A stretch of DNA of 64,000 bases from Anaeramoeba flamelloides (taxonomy: Eukaryota > Metamonada > Anaeramoebidae). The position numbers and the translations under genes were made by a program. The stretch spans positions 5,518,501 to 5,582,500 of the forward strand of contig JANTQA010000051.1 of NCBI GenBank assembly GCA_027625915.1, written 5' to 3'. Of this stretch, positions 11,802-22,404 are shown piece after piece. The stretch's first letter is position 1. Every line of letters begins with the position of its first letter. The notes below the pieces were generated by a model. It worked only from the letters and a program-made list of their open reading frames with translations. It was not told the DNA's origin and did no database searches.

Positions 11802-12216
11802 CAAATTTTTCTTTGAACACTTTATACTAACCACCAATTTTTTTTTTCTGCTGGATCTTTTTAAAAATCAAATTTTAATGAAAAAAAAAAAAATTTTTTT
11901 TTAAAACACATCGAATAGTCTGCAAACAGGAATGAGACATTCCTTCGGAAAACCAACTGGATTAGTTGCTCGTGTCAAACAAAACCAAGTTGTCTTGAGT
12001 CTCCGTGTCCAAAAAAAAAACCTTAGATTAGCAAACAGAGCATTAACCCTTGCAGGAAGAAAATTCCCTGGAAGATTTAGGATCGTTGAATCAAAAAAAT
12101 GGGGTTTCACTCAATTTACACACAAAGAATACGAGCAATACATGAAAGAAGGAAGAATTGTTGACTGTGGATCTCATATTAAACTCAGAAAGAAACGTGG
12201 TCCTTTGAAATTTTAA
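11173..12216 (+). CDS. RPL10: large ribosomal subunit protein uL16 (RPL10), join(11173..11254,11400..11646,11919..12216)
   Basis: This is a structural protein of the cytosolic 60S subunit, near the peptidyl transferase centre. The three exons give 208 aa, against 214 in human. Exon 1 encodes [20 protein letters not shown]. Exon 2 begins at the split Asp codon of DPKIRIFD and contains [16 protein letters not shown] and [16 protein letters not shown]. Exon 3 restores the Arg codon, then reads [12 protein letters not shown], a KFPGRF-like motif and SKKWGFTQF, and ends KKRGPLKF. Donors are GTAAAT and GTAAGT; acceptors are AAAAAG and AATAG. The introns are 145 and 272 bp and rich in T tracts. The start has an A-rich context (AAAAATGGGT). 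Nothing suggests loss of function. Confidence 0.96.
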
Positions 12217-12713
12217 ATAATATTAAGCTAAACGAATATAATTGATAAGAAAATTATTTTGTTTTACTTCTTAAAAAACAATAAGGTTTTTATTAATTCT
12301 ATTTACAATTAAAAAGTTAAATAAAAATTAAAATTGAATGAGAATTACTCTTGATCATTTCATAAACTTCGTTTATTTTCATAAATAAAATTTTTAAGAA
12401 ATAATTTATCAAAAATTGAAATTCTGATACTTATTTGTGTAATTCCGAGATTAAATTGTTTCTTTAGATTCATTTTTTTTTATTTTGATTTGATTTTCTT
12501 TTTTTTTTCCTTTATTGTTTGGTTAATTGTGTGTTTTTTATTATGTAGCATTCTGAATTCTTTAATTATTTGATAAATTAAATGGATTCCAAGTTTTTTT
12601 ACATTAGTATTAAACAAATTAAAACTTTTATAATAAATCAAGTTATCAGCACTAAATTTAAAAATAAAAATAAAAAAAACTTTTAAATAATATCAAAAGA
12701 TAATAAAATAATC

Positions 12714-12743
12714 TTCAAAAAAACCAAATTTGGTTTTTTTGAA
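12714..12743. repeat. 30 bp perfect palindrome
   Basis: Each half is TTCAAAAAAACCAAA and its exact complement, with no spacer. It lies about 500 bp after the uL16 stop. A role in 3' end formation is possible but not shown. Confidence 0.6.
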
Positions 12744-13796
12744 TTTTGTAATGAGTAAAAATTTGAATAAGATATTTGTAAAATTTGATTTTGATAATCT
12801 AAATTAATCCTGATATTTGGTAATAATTATTGATGCATGATCTCTTATCCAATTATATTGTTTATTTAATGTCAGATTATAAAAAGACAAAAATCAAAAA
12901 ATACTTAAAATATCAAACAAAAATCAATAATTAATCTGACTTGAATAATTGGCCAAATCAACCAAATTTGAAAAAATTCTTATTGAAAAAAAATTTACAA
13001 ATTTTACAATGAAAAAAAATATTATTTTTTTTTAAATTTTAATTTATATTTTTTTTTTATTTTTAAAGTATTTAGAATCGAATATATATATTTCCATTAT
13101 ATAGTAGTCAATGGATAAAACAAATTTTCTGAATGATGTCAAAATATCTAGTGTAATGAATGAATTATACAATCAAGTAGTTTAGACAATATAGGTGTGT
13201 AAAGGTATCCAAAAAAAAAAAAAAAAATCACAGTGAATTATAATGTGATTTTTTCATTAAAACTAAGATATTTTTGATTTGTAAACAAACTCTTCAAAAA
13301 AAAAAAAAAAAAGTAAATTTTTTTTGTAAATTTTTGAATGTAAAAATAATAAAATCACAACAATCTATAAATTTTTTTCAAATGTTGAAAATATTTTATC
13401 AAATTTTCTTTTTATTTTAAGTGTCACTATATAATTTTTAATTTTTAATTTTTCTTTTGAAAATAACTGTTTCTAAATTCTATAAAATATAATCCTTTGA
13501 TAACAACTCAAATTAAAGATTTTGTTTCTAGGTCAATTAGTATATTTCGGGGTTCTTCGATATATAAGAATTTAAGTTGTTTGGGACTTGATTTAAAAAA
13601 AAAAAATAGGATTTAAAAACCCTTTCAAACAAAAATTGCCAGTTGGTATTTATTAAATAAATTTAAAAAAGAAAAAAAAATATCTATTAAATGTATTGTA
13701 GTTACTATAGATAAATAATAAAGCTTTGATTCTATAAATACACATTAATATACCAACCCCCTAAAAAAATGTACAAATTATGAAAAAATCAAAAAA

Positions 13797-14084
13797 TTGG
13801 CTCTTGAGATATTACAAAAAAGAAGGAATTGGAGTTTATCAAGCAGTTCCCATATCATAAATTCTCTTCGTATCCGTATCTCAGTTTCCACTAGAAAAGT
13901 TAATATTTTAGCGGATCGTGTTAAAAGGTATACATATGATTTAATTTCCAAATTAAGTGGCCACAGTATCTTGAAAATTAATTTAGAAAGGATATTTATA
14001 ATGATAAAAAGATTGAGGGTGAACCCACAAAATTATAAAAAAAACAAATATAAAAAAAAATTAAAAGATATTTTTTATCTTTGA
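13797..14084 (+). pseudogene. possible Tc1/mariner-type transposase HTH fragment
   Basis: The frame is open for about 95 codons. It reads ALEILQKRRNWSLSSSSHII and then RISVSTRKVNILADRVKRYT. The spacing of ISVSTRKV after an NWS/SSSHII helix recalls the second helix-turn-helix of Tc1-like transposases (typically ISVSTVxRRL). The frame also stays open upstream to about 13750 without a clear ATG. No DDE catalytic domain is visible downstream, where the sequence decays into A/T-rich DNA. This is a weak similarity judged by eye. It may instead be an unknown small protein. Confidence 0.25.
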
Positions 14085-14631
14085 ATTTGTATAGAAACAA
14101 AAAAACTTCTTGAATATAATTTCATAAAAACTAGGAAATTTAATAGAAAAACCCAATTGTTTTTTCAAAACAAGAAACTTAACAACAGAATAAAACTAAC
14201 TTCTTTAAAAGCTTTTATTTTAAGTCAGCTTTATTCTAATCTAGAAAAAATAGATTTGGTATAAATATGATTTAAATAGAATTGATAGATTTATAAATAA
14301 ATCAGTTACATTTTTTTACAAATTACTTTTCAATAACCACGATTACTCTATAAAACTAAAACGAAAATTAATCCCATCATAATATAAAAATATAATGAAT
14401 ACAATATAAATTAATAGAAAAAGATTGATTTCGATAATCGGAATAAATTAAAAATGGATCTAACATTTATAACAATAGAAAATAAAAATATTAATAGATA
14501 AACTGAGGAAATAAAATCATTAGGTTTTAAATTAAAGTTTATCTGGTTAATCAAGTTGAAAAATTATACTAATTGGCAGGTTTCAACAATATATAAACTT
14601 TCAAATAATAAAATTGTAATATCTAATATCC

Positions 14632-15110
14632 GTGCTAGAGATTGGTGTCAAGTGCCTAGCTTTTCCAGATTTTAATAGAATATAGTAAAGCCTTTGTTTT
14701 TTTCTATTCCCTTAAATTATGGAAAAGTCAATTATTATTTTTTTTCAAAGAAAAAAAATAAGAAATAAACAGAAAATTAAATAAATTTACAGTTTATTTT
14801 TTACTAAATTAAAAAAACAATCCAAAAGACTGTATGGCCTATTCAAAAATTGAAAATTATATAAATATTAATAGTATAAAAATAATAAAAAAACAATTGA
14901 ACCTCTGATATTATTAATTAAAAAGAATTCAACATTTCTATGATCATTTGTCCGAAAAAGAAAAAAAAAAATATACTTTAACATGAGTTCTAAATGGGGT
15001 TTAATGGTTAAAGAATTGTTATAAAGTGTCATTAAGTGCCTTAGAGTACAGGATTTTGTTTTATTTTTTAAATCTATATATTTTACAAAAATTAACAGAA
15101 AACTCAAGAA
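14632..15110. repeat. degraded composite hairpin cluster, copy 3
   Basis: GGTGTCAAGTGCCTAGCTTT at 14645 matches the boundary motif of the cluster at 4911-5515. It is followed by hairpin arms AAGAAATAAACAGAAAATTA and a partial complement. A boundary-like motif, TGTCATTAAGTGCC, recurs at about 15027. The copy is more diverged than the others. Confidence 0.5.
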
Positions 15111-16061
15111 AAACTAAAAATAGTTTTTTTTTCATTTCAAAAATTAAAAAATATACAAAAGGTCTACCAGAATTCTAAGAATTAAAGCAAAATTGTAATG
15201 ATTTGACTACATTCTTTATTATTCTGAAAAACCTGGTATAATACAGGAGAAAATAAAATCTCCCACTTCAAAAATTAAAATAAAACAAAAAAAAAACAAA
15301 CTTTGAATAGATTCGAAAAAATGAAAAAAGAAGAGAAAGGGGAAAATGAAAAAAAAATTACTAAATTAGAAAAATATGATTTTGATCTAAAAATTGAAAT
15401 TTTAAAACGAGGGGAATATTGGATAAAGATGATAGAATATGTTCTCTTATTTCAATTTCACTTATTACTAAGACAGAAAAATATTATATTGCAAAGGTTC
15501 AAAGTTATGGAATACCATTATATTGTAATTTGATTTAATTAGCAAGAAGAAATCTTAAAATTATAAATAAGATTTCTGTTTAAAATTGTATTTTAATAAA
15601 AGTTAAAAACAGTTGTATATTTTTTTATTAAACAAAATATATATGTGGCAATTATTCAATTAATTATTGAACTCAAAGAATTTTCCTTAATATCCCTTTT
15701 TCGTTGTATATGGCCTTGTAAAATACTGAACCTTGATTGTTTTTTTTTTTTTTTTTTGTTATTTTAATATTAGATTAAAGGATTGTTACAATGTTGAATC
15801 TACATATATTATAAAAAAAAAAAACAAATAATTGTAGTTAATAATACATATGATCATTTATTACTGTAAAATAGTATTTGAATATTTGAAAAAAATTAAA
15901 TTTTTATATGGACAAAGAGATAACTTGATTTATTTTTTTTTATTGGTGTTATTAAATAATAAAATTAAAGATAAAAAATAAATTAATATAAAAAATAGAC
16001 ATTTCACAAATCATAAAAATAATTGACTTTTTTTGAATTTTTCTTTATTTGTTATTTAAAT

Positions 16062-16064
<3 letters not shown>

Positions 16065-16103
<39 letters not shown>

Positions 16104-16227
16104 TAATTTTATTTTTGAGCACATATGCAAATTAATAATAATAAAATATATAAATATTCTAAAATCATATTATTACATTTTTTTGAGAATTTAAGAAGAA
16201 TCATTAGATAAAATAATTATGATTTAG

Positions 16228-16262
<35 letters not shown>
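16065..16262. repeat. two (AT)n microsatellites
   Basis: Uninterrupted AT dinucleotide runs lie at about 16065-16101 and 16231-16262, just beyond the PARN stop codon. Confidence 0.85.
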
Positions 16263-16266
<4 letters not shown>

Positions 16267-16309
16267 CAATAAATAAATAAAAATAAAAATTGATTCATTA
16301 ATAAATTAA

Positions 16310-19300
16310 TTAAAAAAAATCAATACAATCTTGTAAATATTCTTTGTAATATTTGACTATATATTTTACATCTTGATTTTTCTTCTTCTTGATAAAGTTT
16401 TCAATAAATATTTTTCTATGTTTCTCTTTGGATATTGTTAACATAATGGAATTTTTGGATAAAAACCTTGTTTTGACTTCAATACCTTGTATTTTGAATT
16501 CTTCTTTAGCATCATTATATCTCCAATCTGTAGGTGTATTTGAAATATGAAATTTTTCTTCAAGATCTTCAATCAATTTTTTTTCGTTTTCTAAATTTAT
16601 AAATTTATAATCACAGTCCATTAGATTAATAATATTTTTATATTTTAAAAGTAATTTATTTTTTAGATTAAAATTGAAATTAGGTTTAATAACTTGTAAC
16701 AATTTCAAAAAAATTAATCCAGTCATGTATGCATCATATCCTGCTTCATGAGAGTTATCTGATGAAAGATATGAAGTGAAATTTTCTGCAATTGTAATTT
16801 TGAGTGATTTGTAATCTTGTAGATCTGTAAACAATTTGCCAAGTCCAGTAGAGTTTTTTCCAATCTTGCCTAATATTGATTTATCAGTAATTTCAGCGAT
16901 TAACTTGGTATCAAAAATGTTTGGAAAGAATTTTAAAATTCTTTTTTTCCCTTGTGAAAAGTCCTTTGGTAGAGGACCAATGAAAGATGAAATGAAATGA
17001 AATACATCTAAAAGGCAATTATGGCCAACCAATACCTTGTTAAAATTCAAAAATAATTCAGAAACGCCAAGCATATCTTTTGATTGTTCTAATCTTCTTT
17101 CAAGACTTTTAATTTGTAGATCTTTAAATTCTTCTTTGGTGACTTTTCTTAATTCAAATTTGATCAATGTGTTATTTTCGATATAATTATTTTGAAAATA
17201 TGTTTCTGGTGTTGTTCGATAAAAATGATTTATTAAAAACCATCTTAAAAATCGATCTTTAATTGTGAATTCTAAATATTTTTCTTCAGTGCTTTTCCAT
17301 TTTTTAACAAGCTCATTTACTCTTTCAAATTCTTTTTTTTGCTCTTCCTATTAATCATATTTTTGTTATTTTTTTTAATTTTTAAAATTAATAAAAAGCA
17401 ATAAAAGAAAATAATATACAAATATAGATTTTAGATATATATATAAATATTAGATATAAATTTGATTTTTTTTTTTGTAAAGATTTTGGTTTGTTAAATC
17501 TTAAAAAGAAACATTTTGTTTTATATTTTTGCAAAATGGAAAATTTGGGATTTCTTATTTTTATTTCTATTTATGTGTATGCTTAGGTTTCTATCCTTTT
17601 TATGATTCAGATCATTTCTATGATTTCTTCAGTTACTTTTATGATTTTTATGTAGAGAGATAATTTTTAAGCAAAGTGGAATTTCCCCTAACATTTTATT
17701 TATTAAAGCACATTCCAATTAAAATAAGGCTTTGTGTTTTGAAAATACATTATTTATAAGTGTGTGGATATGGGGGGGGGGGGGGTAGACTTTATAACAG
17801 TATTTAAATTCTAAATATTAAAAAAATTCCACTTGTGGGTACGGTCATTACTGTGAAAAATTTTTTAATTTTTTAGAGTAACTAATACCAATTAAAAACC
17901 AACCAACCTGTGAAGTACCATAGATTCTAAAAATCAAAAATCAAAATTGAGGATATTTTTAGAAAAAGCGCCAAAGAACGATACTCAATTTACACTTTAA
18001 ATCATTGTTAATTTTAATTTTGTATATAACTATATTGGTTACGAAGTTTTTCTCTTTGGGACTTTTCCAGATATCTAAATTTTGTTTTTGATTTTTTTCA
18101 TTTTTTAAATGAGTTATTTTGTTCGAAAGAAGATTATAAAATTATTACTTTGCCAAATATATAGAGCTTTACTAAATAACTACAACTTTGATTAAATTGA
18201 ATTAAATAAATTTTGCACTGAAAGAAAACAATTTATTCCAAATTAAAGAATTTTAAGCATTTGGGTATCAAAAACAATTGAAGATCCTTTGTCTTTTTTT
18301 CCTTATTTGGATTTTTTGAAATTGGGAATTGTTTTTGACTTTTTTTTTTTTTTTTTTTTTTGAATATTTTAAAAAGAGATCCTAAGAAATTTTTTTTGTT
18401 TAATAATTGAATTTTTGTAAAAAAAGATTCTTTTTTTGTTTTTTTCATTGAGATCCGTTGAAATTGTTTTTTATTAATTTGAATTTTTTGCCATTTAGAT
18501 CTTCCCAAAGAGAATGCATTAATTTTTTTTATTTGATTTTTTTCAATCAAAAGAAGGGCAATTTCACAATATCATTTTTAGCTACAAGCCACTCCTTGGG
18601 CATGGGTCAAATTCATGGTAAGTGACTCGAGCCATGATGTTTTTTTTGATATATTAATAATTTTAATTGTAATTTATTTTTTATTTGTTCATCTCATTTC
18701 GTTGTCGGAATGGTTTTCATTTTTTCTACAAACTAACTGTTTTTTAGTTTTAATTTGAAATCCTAAAATGATATTTTTAAATGAATGAAAACTTTTTTTG
18801 AAGAAAACAAACATGAGATGAATAATATTTGCTACTTTTATTTTAGAAAAAACGGGAAAAAATTTTTCATCTAATTTTTTTTTGGTTTTTGGTTTACTTT
18901 CAATCTTTATACAAAGAAACCAATTTCAGTTCAGTTAACCCAATTTAATCACAGGTTGCGTTATATAAAGTGATATTATAAATTAGTTCTCTTTTCTTTT
19001 TTTGTTGAGTACTTTTCAATTTACAATTAAAACTTTTGAAAAAAAAGATGATCAAGTGAAAATTTTTCCCTTTTAATTTTAAAATTCCTGCATTTAAAAC
19101 TCGTACACTAGGAAACGAAATAAAATCATTTAATTTATAAATTTGTTGACAAAAGAATCAAGATTGTTGAGAGTTCCTTCTTTTTTTTAACTTTCATTTT
19201 CGAATTAATAATGGTAAAAATTTAATATTCCAATTTGACAAAAAAAAATTTCAAACACAACTCGAAGAAAAAATTATTAAGATATTCTCAAACCAATTTA

Positions 19301-20086
19301 AAAATGGATATGTTTTCTTGAGTTTAGTAATGCCTGATTAAGCTTTGATTTAAAATAAAATCTTTTTTCATTGGAAAAGAATGGCAATCGAAAAGATTTT
19401 TGTCTTCACAAGTTGGAAACACTTTTTGAATTTTCTTTGTGGGGTTTGATTTGATTAAAGGGAGCAAATTTTGGATTGGTTTGAAAATGCAAATTGATTT
19501 TTGCAAATCGTGACGAAATAAGTAAAAAATACAAAGGAGAATGAAAAGAAGAACAAACATTTAGTCTTTCGATTGGAATAAATTGTCTTCTTGGATTTAA
19601 AGCAAAAGCGATTTCTTTGATTGGGATGTCTTCTTTAAATTTTTCTTTGAGCTCTTTGATTTCTTCTCTGATACTTTGTGTCTTCTTGTTCCATTTGTCA
19701 ATCGACTGGAAGTGGACACCTTTTTTGATCCAAGTGTTGAAATCAAAATTGTGTTTGGATAGAAAAGCATAAGATCCAACTTCAAAGGATAAAATTGATC
19801 GATCTTGTGCACTGTGTGAAGGGAAACAATAGATGTTATATGGTTTACAACTCCAAGTGTTTGTTTTTTTGTCTAAAAAAAAAGGACACACACCCAATTG
19901 GGTGACACTGAACTTGGACGTTGAAAGGCGATGGGACGCATAGACCATTTCTTGGCTTAGAAACCTGCCACGTGATTTGTAATGTAATCCGGTCATTTCA
20001 GTATCAACAGCAACAAATTCGCTTTCTTGAATGTCTGTGATAATTTGATCTTTGTATTGGTACCAGTTATCTTCGGTGATGTTCAT
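16310..20086 (-). CDS. PARN: PARN-type poly(A)-specific ribonuclease (CAF1/DEDD family), complement(join(16310..17347,19559..20086))
   Basis: This 3' exonuclease removes poly(A) tails from mRNAs and non-coding RNAs. The two exons give 521 aa, against 639 in human. Exon 1 (176 codons) has FVAVDTEMTG, placing the DEDD acidic residues at D28 and E30, as in human PARN. Exon 2 opens EEQKKEFERVNELVKKW in the region of the R3H domain, then VGHNCLLD (D290, human D292) and HEAGYDAYMTG (H376, D381; human H377, D382). The near-identical numbering argues that no exon is missing at the join. The remaining C-terminal part probably forms an RRM-like domain; the charged human tail is absent. The donor is GTTTGT at 19558, the acceptor ATTAATAG-like (TAG at 17348). 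The intron is 2.2 kb. Confidence 0.88.
17348..19558 (-). other. 2.2 kb intron of PARN
   Basis: No conserved exon was found inside. It contains a run of 14 G (17772-17785), a small inverted-repeat element (17962-18066) and long T/A tracts. A Lys-rich reading frame at 18233-18550 (minus) is low complexity, and the PARN alignment does not need it. Confidence 0.7.
17962..18066. repeat. small inverted-repeat element, family M2, copy 1
   Basis: The left end, AAAAAGCGCCAAAGAACGAT, matches the element at 50796-50900. The right end, TTTTTCTCTTTGGGACTTTT, is a diverged inverted copy. It is about 105 bp and non-coding. Confidence 0.4.
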
Positions 20087-22404
20087 TTGTGGTAATATAT
20101 TTGGTATTATTATTTAATTAATAAAATAAAATGAAAAGAAGAAAGATGTTTTTGGTTTTTAATGAAATTTTTTTCAACATATATTTCTTTTAATTATAGG
20201 TATTTGGTCTTGTTTTTGGAGAAATTATCTTTAAGGGGTTTAGTTGAATTTGAATTTATCTTTTGAAAACACTATTATCTTTTTTTTAAATAAAATTTTT
20301 TAAATGCTCGACAATTTTAAAATCAAATGATTTTCAAAACATCTAGAGTTGGTGTTGAACAATTTCATTTTTATAATTCAACAAACGTATTTTTCCAATT
20401 TAAATGTCTCAATTATTTTTTCAAATTCTTAAGAAATTCAGGTTACTCGTAAGGCAATAATTTAAGTTAATAAATATTCTTAACACATTTAATTCTTCAA
20501 CATTTAATTCCTGTCATTCTCACTGATAAATTAGTTTATTTACCAAAGCTCTAACAATCCTTTTTTCAATTACCGATTTTGATCAATTAAAACAAGTTGG
20601 TGTATTACAATTTCAGAGACAAATTCTGTTAAATGTTGGGTTTACAAATAAAAAATTATTCAGATTTGTTCGTATTTTATTACAAAAAATCCTTTTTATA
20701 ATTACCAATTTTTAAATATTATTCAACTTTCCAAAGTGAGATTACAATAAAATTTCGTTGTTTAGCAAAATCTTTTTAATAAATTTGATAATTATCAATA
20801 AAATTTACAATCTTGAATGAAATTTAATTCTAACATCCGGATAATTAAAAAAAATTTTCATAAACAATCAAATACATAAGAGTAAATATGATTGTTATAA
20901 AAAGAGAGTTTCTACACTTTAGAGATAAACAAAGGGTTAAATGTAATTACTCTCAATTTTGTTCTAGTAAATATAATAATTGATTTTATTAATCACCGAA
21001 TAACAAATTTAATCAAAAAATTGTTTGGCAAACAACAATCTTTCAATTTGAAAAAAAAATCATTTTCCTAACAAAGTATTGGTGTTCACCAAACGATTTC
21101 ATATTAAAAATCCCTTTAAGTACAAAAATCAAAAAGATCATATTTGGTTTACTATTACTAAAATGTGGGGAAATGTACATGAAACTATTTATTTATCTCT
21201 TAAAGTCTAGAAACTCTATTTTTTTATAACAATCCATATTTACTCTTGTGTATGAACTTATTTATCACGTTGTGATAGTTTCACTTAGAATCAATGGTAT
21301 TAGTTAATAAAAGATCTTTGATCAAAAATCCTTTTTTTAGGATATGTTACAATCCCATTTTAAATTTTCCATTTTATAATGATTTTTATTTTAATTATAT
21401 AGTAAAGAATATTGATAAATTTTTTCACATCTTAGATACTATTTTATTATTTTTCAAAAGTATTTTAAATCTGACCAATATTTTTTAAATTGAGAATTCT
21501 TTATTTGGTCTATTAAAGAATTTTTGTTCTTTTAAATTGAAAGAAATAATTTTTTTTGATTTTACCTTAGGTTTTTTTAAATTTTTAAAAGTAAATACAA
21601 GAACAAAATCCAACAACTTTCAATTTAAAATTTTTTTCAATTCATACTTTTAAAAACTTGTAATTTAAACAACTCTTTAGATTTTCAGTTTTAGTAAAAA
21701 ACATTTAAGGTTATTTAAAGTTAATCAATATTTTTCTTTTAGTTAACTTTCAAAAATTTCTATTTTATTTCCAAGGTTTTTTTTCGCGTTTTTCGATTTT
21801 AACCCTTTTTTGAATTTTAAAAATTTAAAGTTTTGGAAAACCAAAAAATGTTAAGGAGTACCAGAGATCAAATATCTTCTAAAACATCAGGTTAGAAATT
21901 AAAAAACACTTGAGTGTATTTATGAGAGCTCTACTATTCTTGTTAAAAACAAAAAAATATATTTCTAATTATCGGAAGATCAAAAGTTTCAAAACCTCAA
22001 ACTTTCTCTTCGACTTGAAAGAAACTTTTGTCTTAAATAGGCAAAAAAAATCTGTTAAATAAAACCTTACTTTTTCATGTATTTATACGACAAAAATCAA
22101 GTTTTATCTTTTCTATTTTTGATAATGAGAAATAAGATCTTCCTATATCACACAAAAAAGACAAAGATTCGATTTTATTACTCACAACAAAATAAAAAGT
22201 AAAATTAATTTTCAAAGCAGAAAAGTTGTTAATTGGATCACGATAATTGTAACTTTTTACTTTTCTTATGTTTTCAAAAATATAGAAAATAATTCTATTA
22301 TATAGCTGTTTATAAAATTCTATCCAAAATCAACAATTTAGTCTCAACAAATTTCCAAACAAGTATGAGAAATCATTTTTTTAAAATCAAAACAACAAAA
22401 AGTG
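20087..22404. other. divergent intergenic region between PARN and the phosphodiesterase
   Basis: The two flanking genes are transcribed away from each other, so both promoters should lie here; I could not identify specific elements. Between about 20872 and 21254 there is a foldback. Its arms include AAGAGTAAATATG, ATTGTTATAAAA and AGAGTTTCTA, with complements at about 21187-21254. Similar but weaker symmetry extends further out. Confidence 0.6.
20872..21254. repeat. foldback repeat
   Basis: The left arm (about 20872-20935) and right arm (about 21187-21254) are inverted copies over roughly 65 bp. The order is ATACATAAGAGTAAATATG, then ATTGTTATAAAAA, then GAGTTTCTA and GAGATAAA. The loop is about 250 bp with no coding sequence. 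Confidence 0.65.

Larger units (their letters stand above)
12217..16309. other. intergenic region between uL16 and PARN
   Basis: The region contains a 30 bp perfect palindrome (12714-12743), a possible transposase fragment (13797-14084), a degraded hairpin cluster (about 14632-15110) and two (AT) microsatellites near the 3' end of PARN. Both neighbouring genes end here, so no promoter is expected. A Lys/Glu-rich frame at 15303-15533 has no recognisable domain. Confidence 0.65.

Noticed and set aside
18233..18550. 105-codon Lys-rich minus-strand frame in the PARN intron
   Set aside because: It is low complexity, and PARN residue numbering matches human PARN without it, so no extra exon is needed.
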